Part shown: piece after piece, positions 6,954 to 13,978 of the stretch
Numbering within the stretch: the stretch's first letter is position 1
Layout: each line of letters opens with the position of its first letter
The notes under the pieces: model-generated
Database searches by the model: none
Seen by the model: only the letters and a program-made list of their open reading frames with translations
What the model was told of the DNA's origin: nothing
Made by a program: the position numbers and the translations under genes
NCBI GenBank assembly: GCA_022181005.1
Contig: BQMV01000132.1
Coordinates: 1-19,407, forward strand
Reading direction: 5' to 3'
From: Anaerolineaceae bacterium
GTDB taxonomy: Bacteria > Chloroflexota > Anaerolineae > Anaerolineales > Villigracilaceae
DNA: 19,407 nucleotides

Positions 6954-7349
6954 ATGAAGAAAGCGCTAGTAACACTTCTCTTAATGGGCGCCGTGCTTCT
7001 CGCCGCATGCGGCTCAGGTTCAGCGGCTGCCACGCTAGAGCCGGTCCCCGCAGATTACGCCGGCAAGACTAACCCATTCGGAGCCGACGCCGCCGCTGAC
7101 GGCGCAAAAATATTCCAAGCCAACTGCGAATCATGCCACGGTCCCCAAGGACACGGCGACGGGCCTGCGGGCGCCGCGCTCGATCCTAAGCCGCGGAATT
7201 TGTCTGAATTTGTGCCGTCCGTTGGCGACGACTACCTATTTTGGCGCATTAGCACAGGCGTGCCCGGCACATCTATGCCGCCTTGGGCTGGCATCTTGAG
7301 CGACGACCAGATCTGGCAGGTCATTTCTTTCGCTCACACCTTGAAGTAA
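6954..7349 (+). CDS. Lipoprotein cytochrome c (monoheme, class I)
   Basis: This 131-residue protein starts with a lipoprotein signal peptide and an LAAC lipobox (C19), so the mature protein is anchored outside the cytoplasmic membrane. A short Ala/Pro-rich linker leads to one cytochrome c domain: heme motif C58-E-S-C61-H62, and Met108 in TSMPPW as the likely sixth ligand. It is encoded divergently from the CuA-containing heme-copper operon, so it is the natural candidate donor to CuA; this is inferred from context. A GGAGG sequence lies 9 bp before the ATG and a further AAGGAG lies upstream of it. A structured leader and a strong terminator frame the gene, so it is probably transcribed alone. 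Confidence 0.95.
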   Translation: MKKALVTLLLMGAVLLAACGSGSAAATLEPVPADYAGKTNPFGADAAADGAKIFQANCESCHGPQGHGDGPAGAALDPKPRNLSEFVPSVGDDYLFWRISTGVPGTSMPPWAGILSDDQIWQVISFAHTLK

Positions 7350-7363
7350 AGAACGATTAAAGT

Positions 7364-7399
7364 AAAAAAAAGCGGCGCGATATCGCGCCGCTTTTTTTA
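7364..7399 (+). terminator. Rho-independent terminator after cytochrome c
   Basis: A perfect palindrome at 7371-7392 (AGCGGCGCGAT and its complement) is flanked by seven A on the left and seven T on the right. It begins 15 bp after the stop codon. The flanking runs let it work on both strands, but only the plus strand has an adjacent gene end. Confidence 0.92.
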
Positions 7400-7430
7400 T
7401 TATCAATAGATAACGCGCAACTGAAGCGGG

Positions 7431-7436
7431 TATAAT
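7431..7436 (+). promoter_or_regulatory. Possible -10 box of the aminotransferase gene
   Basis: A perfect TATAAT lies between the cytochrome c terminator and the aminotransferase start. No convincing -35 hexamer stands 16-18 bp upstream. The leader would be about 38 nt to the GTG at 7481. Confidence 0.45.
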
Positions 7437-7480
7437 CCGCGCGTAAGAGTTAATCCCAATCTCATCGTTTGGAGGCGCTC

Positions 7481-8398
7481 GTGGATCTTTCAAAACACGC
7501 TTATTTTGAGGGCAAGATCGTTCCCCTATCGGAAGCAAACGTCAGCATTGCATCGCACGCGTTCTTGTATGGAACCTCTGTGTTCAGCGGGATGCGGGCT
7601 TTCTGGAATGAAGAGCGAAAACGCCTCTTTATTTTTCGTCCTTACGATCATTTTCGCAGGCTGTTGCATTCCGCGCGCATGATGGCAATGCAGACGAGCC
7701 ATGACGAAGAGAGTCTAATTCAGCTCACGCTTGATCTTTTGCGGACGGATAGCTGGAAACAAGATATTTATTTTCGCCCTACGTTTTATAAAGCGGATCT
7801 TGGAATCGGCGTTCGGCTCCACGATGTGAGCGATGATTTCTGCATCTTCGTTATGGCGTATGAAAAATATGTAAAGAACGATTCAAACGCGCACGTCACC
7901 TTTTCTTCATGGCGGCGCATTGACGATAACGCGATTCCCGCGCGCGGCAAAATAGCGGGCGCATACGTCAACTCGGCGCTCATCAAGTCAGACGCGGTGC
8001 GTTCGGGCTTCGACGAGGCGCTGGCGTTAGATCAGAACGGGCATGTTTCAGAAGGCTCGGCGATGAATGTGTTCATGGCGCGCGACGGCGTATTAATCAC
8101 GCCGCCTGTGACAGATAACATTCTTGAGGGCGTCACGCGCAAAACCGTGATCGAACTTGCCCGCCGCGAATTAGGGATTGAAGTTGTCGAACGATCCATT
8201 GACCGCACGGAAGTATTCGCCGCCGAAGAGATGTTCTTTACCGGCACTGCAGCGGGCATCACAGGCATCACAAAAGTAGATCATCGCCTCATCGGCACAG
8301 GCGAGATGGGACCCATCGCGACGCAATTGCGAACGTTGTACGAGAACGCGATCTACGCAAGAAATCCAAAATACGAACATTGGAATATAGCGGTATAA
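7481..8398 (+). CDS. ilvE: Class IV aminotransferase, branched-chain amino acid type
   Basis: This PLP-dependent aminotransferase would transfer the amino group between glutamate and the 2-oxo acids of leucine, isoleucine and valine in the cytoplasm. Fold-type IV features are visible: an N-terminal FEGK...YGTSVFSGMRAF region, the PLP lysine Lys157 in ARGKIAGAYVNS, Glu191 in VSEGSAMNVF, and a C-terminal FFTGTAAGITGI loop. The GTG at 7481 is preferred as start (305 residues): GGAGG at 7471-7475 stands 5 bp before it, while the TTG at 7469 would overlap that ribosome site and add only four residues. It is probably transcribed alone. D-amino-acid transaminase or aminodeoxychorismate lyase are related alternatives, but length and motifs favour the branched-chain enzyme. 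Confidence 0.9.
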   Translation: MDLSKHAYFEGKIVPLSEANVSIASHAFLYGTSVFSGMRAFWNEERKRLFIFRPYDHFRRLLHSARMMAMQTSHDEESLIQLTLDLLRTDSWKQDIYFRPTFYKADLGIGVRLHDVSDDFCIFVMAYEKYVKNDSNAHVTFSSWRRIDDNAIPARGKIAGAYVNSALIKSDAVRSGFDEALALDQNGHVSEGSAMNVFMARDGVLITPPVTDNILEGVTRKTVIELARRELGIEVVERSIDRTEVFAAEEMFFTGTAAGITGITKVDHRLIGTGEMGPIATQLRTLYENAIYARNPKYEHWNIAV

Positions 8399-8427
8399 GC
8401 AGGCTGCGTACAGGCAATAGTCTCTGT

Positions 8428-8500
8428 CCCCCCGCCCCCTCCGCGCGAGTTGCGCGTGCGGGGCAGGGATACTCCACTGCCTCGGGACGCTCAGGCAGCG
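8428..8500. repeat. GC-rich inverted repeats between convergent genes
   Basis: The 169-bp gap between the aminotransferase and the convergent gene holds two nested or adjacent hairpins. CCCCGC (8430-8435) pairs with GCGGGG (8458-8463), enclosing CGCGC/GCGCG, and a CTGCCT...AGGCAG stem follows at about 8477-8498. No T-run follows either, so neither is a classical terminator, though they may end transcripts from both sides. No open reading frame with a ribosome site was found here. Confidence 0.4.
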
Positions 8501-8567
8501 GTGTAAGAGCAGCCAACGCGAGCGCCAACGATCTCCGCGACTGGAGAAGTTCGTTTTTGAAAACAGG

Positions 8568-9299
8568 TTACTGATTCTTCTTGAAGCGCACCAACACCAG
8601 ATTCTTCGAGCAATCTTCCGATGTCTTTATCGCGACCTTATCGGACAACGGCAAGCCGTTCAAATCCACCAACTGAATGTACAACGTAGACGACGCAAAA
8701 GGAACGTTTCCGAGCGCGAACTCAAATCCCGATTCGCCGTAGGGCTTGTTAATTCCGCTGACCGTTTGTTGCTCAATAAGCTTGTTGTCTAATGAACCGC
8801 GCAAGACAATCACTTGTCCAATAATGGGACTGTTCTTCGCATCCACCACCGTCCCGCCAATGCCTGTCCAACCGCACAACAGGTCGGGATAAATGATCGT
8901 ACTTGCCACTTGTGAAACTGAAGCGGTGAATTGCGCTTTGGGCGTGCTGGTAGGCTTGGGCGTGCGCGTCGGCGGATACAGCGAAATAGGCGTATCCGAC
9001 GCTACCGGAGTAAATGTAGGGCGCAACGTGCTCGTCGCCGTCAACACTGGCGTAGAAGAAGGCGTCCAGGTTGGTTCCAGTTGAATCGGCGTGATAGTCG
9101 GCGTGGGAGATTGCAAGCCGAAGCCCGCTCTGCCCGGGGGCAAAATATTAAGGCTCGATTCGGGGTTCACAAAAATCAAGCCAAAATACGCCGCCAGTCC
9201 CACCGTAGCGAGCAATGCCAACGCAGACAGCAGGTCCCATATCCGCATCCCGCCGCGAGGCTTTGAAGATCGCCCTTCGAAATCAAATTCATCGCTCAT
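8568..9299 (-). CDS. Membrane-anchored protein with Thr/Pro-rich linker and C-terminal beta domain
   Basis: This 243-residue protein has a short acidic cytoplasmic tail, one membrane helix (about 19-46), a Thr/Pro/Ser-rich linker (about 64-122, with many TPT, TWTP and RTPKPT motifs) and a C-terminal domain (about 135-243). The domain has a GGTVVDAKNSPIIGQVIVLRG stretch that resembles carboxypeptidase-regulatory-like or other Ig-like beta sandwiches. Two cysteines (in LLCGW and EDCSK) could form an extracytoplasmic disulfide. It lies 27 bp after the foldase gene with GGAG 8 bp before the ATG, so the two are probably co-transcribed. No function is recognised; a cell-surface or stalk-like role is plausible from the architecture. 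Confidence 0.8.
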   Translation of the reverse strand: MSDEFDFEGRSSKPRGGMRIWDLLSALALLATVGLAAYFGLIFVNPESSLNILPPGRAGFGLQSPTPTITPIQLEPTWTPSSTPVLTATSTLRPTFTPVASDTPISLYPPTRTPKPTSTPKAQFTASVSQVASTIIYPDLLCGWTGIGGTVVDAKNSPIIGQVIVLRGSLDNKLIEQQTVSGINKPYGESGFEFALGNVPFASSTLYIQLVDLNGLPLSDKVAIKTSEDCSKNLVLVRFKKNQ

Positions 9300-9326
9300 C
9301 AGAATCGCTCCACTTAATCTATTATA

Positions 9327-10226
9327 TTAGCGCGACGTAAAGACAACATCAGCCTTGTCTCGCTCCTGTTCGATCCAATCTTTTAATGTTTGGTCTTGCA
9401 ACGCAAGTCGCGCGTCGGGTGAAAGCAGGCGCGCTTCATCGCGCGCTAACACCCTCAGAATGTGAAATCCAACGTCCGTAGCGATCACTTCGCTGTATTC
9501 GCCCGCCGTCAAATTGAACGCGGCGTCTTCAATCGTTTTATTCAGCAAATATCCTCGCGGCGTCCAGCCGAGGTCGCCGCGCGTCACCGGGTCGGCTTTG
9601 AGGGCAAGTTCGTCGAAATCGGCGCCGCCGCTCAATTGGAGGAAGAAGCTCCGAGCCGTATCTTCATTATAGAGCAAAATTTGCTGAAGATGAACTTGTT
9701 CCATGGCCGCCGGCACAGATGCAACGATCGTATCGCGCATCCAAGCCGATTCAACCGCGCGCTTCAACGCGGAACGGAAAGCGGCTTCGTCGAATCCATG
9801 CGCAGACTTCCACGTCTCAAGCGCGTCCGCTCCGCCAAGCCGAGCCGTCAAAGAATCGATCCGCGCTTGCAGCGCCGCGTCATCCAAGACGAATCCATTG
9901 GCGCGCGCGGCTTGCGCTAAAAGCAGTTGCGCCACAAGATCGTCGGCGACGACGTTCGCGGCAACCGTCGAGTCGAGCGGAATTCCGAGCGCGGTTTGCG
10001 CAGCGCTGTACATTTCCACTTCTGCATCAAATTCGGCGACAGTTACGCCCTCTCCGTTGACGGTCAGCGCCATCGGCTCCAATGTAGCGGTTGGAGAGGC
10101 GGGAACAACGGCGAGCGTCGCCGTAAGCATGCTAACGGGTTGAACGCTGGGGGCGGCGCTGCAGGCAAAAAGCCCGAACATAAAAATGGAACCGGTTAAG
10201 AGCAATGTGGAATAGCGGAAAAACAT
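9327..10226 (-). CDS. Parvulin-type peptidyl-prolyl isomerase lipoprotein (PrsA/SurA-like)
   Basis: The product is 299 residues from ATG at 10226. This start is chosen because the next residues form a signal peptide with lipobox LFAC (Cys22) and because a TATAAT (10236-10241) lies just upstream; the in-frame ATG at 10283 would add 19 residues before the signal peptide. After a Ser/Pro/Thr linker comes a SurA_N-like helical region (about 55-170) and one rotamase domain (about 177-262) with HLQQILL, RGDLGW and IATDVGFHILRV. It would be anchored outside the membrane and help secreted proteins fold by isomerising prolyl bonds. The protein of the next gene, a Thr/Pro-rich envelope protein, is a possible client; that is inference. 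It is divided from groEL by the groEL terminator. Confidence 0.85.
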   Translation of the reverse strand: MFFRYSTLLLTGSIFMFGLFACSAAPSVQPVSMLTATLAVVPASPTATLEPMALTVNGEGVTVAEFDAEVEMYSAAQTALGIPLDSTVAANVVADDLVAQLLLAQAARANGFVLDDAALQARIDSLTARLGGADALETWKSAHGFDEAAFRSALKRAVESAWMRDTIVASVPAAMEQVHLQQILLYNEDTARSFFLQLSGGADFDELALKADPVTRGDLGWTPRGYLLNKTIEDAAFNLTAGEYSEVIATDVGFHILRVLARDEARLLSPDARLALQDQTLKDWIEQERDKADVVFTSR

Positions 10227-10235
10227 CGTCCCCCC

Positions 10236-10241
10236 ATTATA
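10236..10241 (-). promoter_or_regulatory. -10 box of the foldase gene
   Basis: A perfect TATAAT on the minus strand ends 9 bp before the ATG at 10226. The transcript would start 2-3 nt before the start codon and be nearly leaderless. No good -35 is visible. Confidence 0.5.
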
Positions 10242-10311
10242 AATTAAAAGCTTTGGCGCATAAGTCGGGATAAGCGCATTCATTCTTCGATCTATACGCC
10301 GATGTTCATTT

Positions 10312-10350
10312 AAAAAAATACAGGGGCGGGCATAGTTGCCCGCCCCTGTA
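10312..10350 (-). terminator. Rho-independent terminator of groES-groEL
   Basis: A perfect 14-bp stem (10319-10332 with 10337-10350) with a 4-nt loop is followed on the minus strand by seven T (complement of A at 10312-10318). It starts 16 bp past the groEL stop codon. Confidence 0.92.
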
Positions 10351-10366
10351 TGATCGAACAGTTTGT

Positions 10367-12025
10367 TTAGTAGTCCATACCGCCCATGCCGCCAGGAGGC
10401 ATAGCCGGGGCTTTGTCTTTTTCAGGAATATCGGTGATCAACACGTCGGTGGTGAGGATCATCGCGGCGATGGAAGCGGCGTTTTCGAGCGCGCCGCGCA
10501 CCACTTTGACCGGGTCAATTACGCCGGCGACGATCATATCTGTGTACTTGCCGGTCAACACGTTATAACCGATGTTCTTGTTCTTCTTCTCGGCGGCGGT
10601 GCGGCGAATCGCGTCAATGATCACGGAGCCGTCTTGTCCCGCATTGGTCGCAAGTCTGCGGATAGGCGCTTCGAGCGCCTTTTTGACGATATTGATGCCG
10701 ACGCGAATTTCGCTGTCTTCATCGCCGTTATCGCGCGCGAGTTTATCCAATTTGGAACCGGCGTTAATGAGGGCGATCTCGCCGCCGGGGACGATGCCTT
10801 CTTCCACCGCGGCGCGCGCGGCAGAGAGAGCGTCTTCGACGCGATGTTTCTTTTCCTTCATCTCGGTTTCGGTCGCCGCGCCTACGCGAATGATGGCGAC
10901 GCCGCCCTGCAACTTGGCAAGGCGTTCCTGCAATTTTTCCTTGTCGTAGTCGCTGGTGCTTTTTTCAATTTCAACGCGGATTTCCTTCACGCGCGCTTCA
11001 ATCTCACCCTTCTTGCCTTTGCCGCCGATGATCGTGGTGTTCTCTTTGTCAGAGACGATCTTCTCGGCTTTACCGAGGTCTTGCAAGGTGACGGTTTCCA
11101 GCTTGCGGCCCGTCTCTTCCGAGATGACCGTGCCGCCGGTCAGAAAGGCAATGTCTTGCAGCATCGCTTTGCGGCGATCGCCGAAGCCGGGGGCTTTGAC
11201 GGCAAGCACGTTCAACATGCCGCGCAATTTGTTTAGAACAAGCGTAGCAAGCGCTTCGCCGTCGATATCTTCGGCGAGGATGACCAGGTCGCGTTTGCCG
11301 ATCTGCACCAGTTTTTCGAGAATGGGGACGATATCTTGCGCAGCCGAGATTTTCTTCTCGTTGATGAGAATATACGGCTCGCTGATGACCGCTTCCATTT
11401 TATCGGCGCTGGTGATGAAATAAGGCGAGAGGTAGCCGCGATCGAACTGCATACCTTCGACATATTCAGTTTCAAATTGCATACTTTTGGATTCTTCGAC
11501 GGTGATAACGCCGTCTTTGCCGACCTTGCCCATCACATCGGCGATCAAGTTCCCGATTGTTTCATCGGCGGCGGAGTTGGTCGCCACAGAGCCGATCTCT
11601 TCTTTAGTATCAATCTTCACCGCCATTTTGCGGAGTTCTTCCACAACGCTCTCCGCGGCAAGCGAGATGCCGTTTTTGAGCAGCATGGGGTTGTAGCCAG
11701 CTTCAAGCGCCTTCAAGCCTTCGTTGACGATGGCGTGAGCGAGCACGGTCGAGGTGGTTGTGCCGTCGCCGGCGATGTCGTTGGTCTTAGACGCGGCTTC
11801 TTTAAGAAGTTGCGCTCCCATATTCTCAAACGGGTCTTCCAGTTCGATCTCTTTGGCGACAGAAACGCCATCGTGAGTCACCGTCGGCGAGCCGAACTTG
11901 CGATCAATCGCGACGTTGCGACCTTTCGGTCCAAGCGTGGCGCCAACCGCATTGGCGACCGCATTCATACCATTCTTAAGTTTACGACGAGCGTCTTCCG
12001 AAAAGACGAGTTGTTTAGCAGCCAT
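10367..12025 (-). CDS. groEL: Chaperonin GroEL (Hsp60)
   Basis: This 552-residue chaperonin subunit forms the double-ring folding chamber in the cytoplasm and works with GroES and ATP. Family marks are visible along the full length: the N-terminal ATLGPKGRNVAIDRKFGSPT, the ATP-site AGDGTTTSTVLAHAIV, the apical-domain EDIDGEALATLVLNKLRG and APGFGDRR, then VEEGIVPGGE and a C terminus ending MPPGGMGGMDY. The Gly-Met tail is shorter than the long repeat of E. coli. GGAGG stands 8 bp before the ATG, and groES ends 17 bp upstream. Regulation is expected through the CIRCE-like site upstream of groES. Confidence 0.99.
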   Translation of the reverse strand: MAAKQLVFSEDARRKLKNGMNAVANAVGATLGPKGRNVAIDRKFGSPTVTHDGVSVAKEIELEDPFENMGAQLLKEAASKTNDIAGDGTTTSTVLAHAIVNEGLKALEAGYNPMLLKNGISLAAESVVEELRKMAVKIDTKEEIGSVATNSAADETIGNLIADVMGKVGKDGVITVEESKSMQFETEYVEGMQFDRGYLSPYFITSADKMEAVISEPYILINEKKISAAQDIVPILEKLVQIGKRDLVILAEDIDGEALATLVLNKLRGMLNVLAVKAPGFGDRRKAMLQDIAFLTGGTVISEETGRKLETVTLQDLGKAEKIVSDKENTTIIGGKGKKGEIEARVKEIRVEIEKSTSDYDKEKLQERLAKLQGGVAIIRVGAATETEMKEKKHRVEDALSAARAAVEEGIVPGGEIALINAGSKLDKLARDNGDEDSEIRVGINIVKKALEAPIRRLATNAGQDGSVIIDAIRRTAAEKKNKNIGYNVLTGKYTDMIVAGVIDPVKVVRGALENAASIAAMILTTDVLITDIPEKDKAPAMPPGGMGGMDY

Positions 12026-12042
12026 TTTTCATTCCTCCAGAA

Positions 12043-12345
12043 TTAGCCTTCAACGATAGCTAAGATATCGTTTTCTTTAAGGATGAGCAGTTTCTTGCTA
12101 TCCACTTTCACTTCGGTGCCGGAATACTTAGCATACAGCACGCGGTCCCCCACTTTAACGTCCATTGCAATGCGTTCGCCGTCTTCGTCGCGGTCGCCGG
12201 GTCCCACTGCAAGGATTTTGCCTTCTTGCGGTTTTTCCTTAGCAGTTTCGGGAAGAATGATGCCGCCGGCGGTCATTTCTTCCTGCTCGATCGGTTCAAC
12301 GATCACGCGTCCGCCAAGGGGCTTCAACTTCAATTTGCTTGCCAT
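12043..12345 (-). CDS. groES: Co-chaperonin GroES (Hsp10)
   Basis: This 100-residue co-chaperonin forms the heptameric lid of GroEL. It shows the standard LKPLGGRVIVEPIEQEE start, the mobile loop with TAGGIILPETAKEKPQEG, then KVGDRVLYAKYSGTEVK and ENDILAIVEG at the end. GGAGG lies 7 bp before the ATG. It is the first gene of the groES-groEL operon, downstream of a sigma-70 promoter and a degenerate CIRCE element. Confidence 0.99.
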   Translation of the reverse strand: MASKLKLKPLGGRVIVEPIEQEEMTAGGIILPETAKEKPQEGKILAVGPGDRDEDGERIAMDVKVGDRVLYAKYSGTEVKVDSKKLLILKENDILAIVEG

Positions 12346-12384
12346 CTTTCTGCCTCCTGATAGGATTTATAATTATTCATGAAA

Positions 12385-12411
12385 TTAGCGCCCTTCATGC
12401 TTGAGCGCCGA
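12385..12411. promoter_or_regulatory. Degenerate CIRCE element (HrcA operator)
   Basis: TTAGCGCCC-N9-GAGCGCCGA matches the CIRCE layout TTAGCACTC-N9-GAGTGCTAA at 7 of 9 left and 6 of 9 right positions, with the exact 9-bp spacer. It lies at the predicted transcription start of groES, the usual place for HrcA repression. An hrcA gene is not in this window. Confidence 0.7.
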
Positions 12412-12416
12412 ACGTA

Positions 12417-12445
12417 ATATTACTTATTTTAGAGGGGCAAGTCAA
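12417..12445 (-). promoter_or_regulatory. Sigma-70 promoter of groES-groEL
   Basis: On the minus strand TTGACT (12440-12445) and TAATAT (12417-12422) are separated by 17 bp. The predicted start at about 12410 falls inside the CIRCE-like element, as expected for HrcA-repressed chaperone operons. Confidence 0.7.
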
Positions 12446-12490
12446 GGGGATTGTAAAATTTCTTACAAAGTTCTGATAGCCGGCGACGTG

Positions 12491-13978
12491 TCAGGGCGTC
12501 GGCGTTGCGGCCAGATTCGGCGCCGCGCCGCCCGCTGCCGGCGTACCCGTCCCCGATGCGTTCGGAGCCGGGGCGGTTGGCGCGCTTAGTGAAGCGCAGA
12601 TCAGCTCTCCCGTCTCCACAATGCCGAGAATCGTCTGTTGCGAGTCGGCGTAGCCGTCAGGGTTATTGCGGAGTTCCGCGCGCACGTCGCCCATCACCTT
12701 CATCGCTTCGTCGCATTTGTTGTCTCTAGGGCGGCTCAACGCGGATAATACCGATCCGTAAACGTAGTAATAGACGATAGTGTTCGGCGAGATGGCAAGC
12801 CCTGGCACGACGACCGGGTTCTCATCCAGATCGGGGAAGCATTTCTCCAGTCCGCGCCCCATGCAAGAATCTTCGTCCGAACAGCCATATGTGGCGCATT
12901 TGAGCGAAAAGATCGAACCTTCGTAGTTGCGAGAGCGAAAATAAACGATGCCCAATTGCCCATAAATATCGGAGTTCGTCGGCTCGTATTGCAACGCTTT
13001 TTGTACATTGCGCGCAGCGGCGAAGTATTCGCCTAACTGCGAGTACGTCCGCGCAATCGAAAGATGCGGACCCGGGTCTTTCACGCCGATCTGTTCATTG
13101 ATGCGCACGGCGCGATCGAAATATTCCAACGATTTTTCGTACGTTGGGCGCGCCTCCTCGATGCCTTGTTTGCTCGCGATGTTAAACGCGAGGATACGAT
13201 AGTTCGCGCCGGCGCGCGTGTAAAGAAAGGTGAAATTTGGTTCGATGGCGATGGCTTTGTCCCATTCGGCGATGGCAAGCTCGTATTGACCAAAAGTCTC
13301 CAGCACCGCCGCATAAACGCGATGAACATCCATGATAGTATCGTCTTGCGCCAGCGCTTGTTTGACGGTTAACTCCGCTTGATCCCATTTTTGCTGGTCA
13401 AGCAACACCTCGGCGTAGTACACCAATGCCAGCGTATTGGAGCTATCCAATTGCAACGCCGTCAGCGATTCCGCTTCTGCGTCGCGCAAATAATTCTGTA
13501 TTTCGTCGGTTGTGCGAAAGTTGGGGTTGGCGTTCCAATTCAGCGCAAACGCGCGGACAGCGTGCGCGGAGCTATCTTCGGGCGTTAGTTCTATCGCTTT
13601 AGCCGCCGATTCAAGCGCTTCGGCAAGGCGCGCTTTCTTCTCGTCATTGGTGATCAGGAAGGCGGAAGAGTACGTTTGAATGCGCGATAACTTCGTCCAG
13701 GTTTGAGCGTTATTGGGATCTACCACAACCGCCGCGCGATAGGCTTGAATCGCGGCGTTGACGTTTCCTGCGCTAAAGTAGGCTTCGCCTTCCAGAATCA
13801 GCGATTCAGGCGAACGTGTGGGAGTCGGTGTGTTTTGAAAGAGCGGCTCGATCTCTCCGCTGTTAATTTGCTGCAAAACCCAAACTCCGCCGAGAAGCAT
13901 GATCACCCAAATGAATAACCGATAGATATTGGATTGCGGCTTGCGATTAAATAATGGGCGGCGGGGCGAGATGTTCAT
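12491..13978 (-). CDS. Membrane-anchored TPR protein with Cys-rich insert (second of a tandem pair)
   Basis: The product is 495 residues from ATG at 13978. This start overlaps the stop of the preceding TPR gene as ATGA and directly precedes the membrane helix; the open frame continues upstream to 14284, but that part is a shadow of the other gene. Architecture: basic N terminus, one membrane helix (about 20-36), TPTPTRS linker (about 50-56), about eight TPR-like helical repeats, and a Pro/Ala/Gly/Thr tail. A stretch at 361-393 carries C361, C366, C372 and C380 and has no counterpart in the sister protein. C422 and C461 match two cysteines of the sister. It probably scaffolds protein assemblies outside the membrane. 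Its partner is unknown. Translational coupling with the upstream gene is very likely. Confidence 0.85.
   Translation of the reverse strand: MNISPRRPLFNRKPQSNIYRLFIWVIMLLGGVWVLQQINSGEIEPLFQNTPTPTRSPESLILEGEAYFSAGNVNAAIQAYRAAVVVDPNNAQTWTKLSRIQTYSSAFLITNDEKKARLAEALESAAKAIELTPEDSSAHAVRAFALNWNANPNFRTTDEIQNYLRDAEAESLTALQLDSSNTLALVYYAEVLLDQQKWDQAELTVKQALAQDDTIMDVHRVYAAVLETFGQYELAIAEWDKAIAIEPNFTFLYTRAGANYRILAFNIASKQGIEEARPTYEKSLEYFDRAVRINEQIGVKDPGPHLSIARTYSQLGEYFAAARNVQKALQYEPTNSDIYGQLGIVYFRSRNYEGSIFSLKCATYGCSDEDSCMGRGLEKCFPDLDENPVVVPGLAISPNTIVYYYVYGSVLSALSRPRDNKCDEAMKVMGDVRAELRNNPDGYADSQQTILGIVETGELICASLSAPTAPAPNASGTGTPAAGGAAPNLAATPTP

Noticed and set aside
7469..7480. TTG start of the aminotransferase
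   Set aside because: It would place the GGAGG ribosome site inside the coding sequence; the GTG at 7481 has that site at correct spacing.
10634..11236. Open frame on the plus strand inside groEL (200 codons)
   Set aside because: It is the complement of the highly biased groEL codons and resembles no protein family.
12446..12475. Weak TTGTAA/TTACAA hairpin as terminator of the TPR pair
   Set aside because: The stem is only 6 bp and AT-rich, with no T-run on the minus strand; it is too weak to call.
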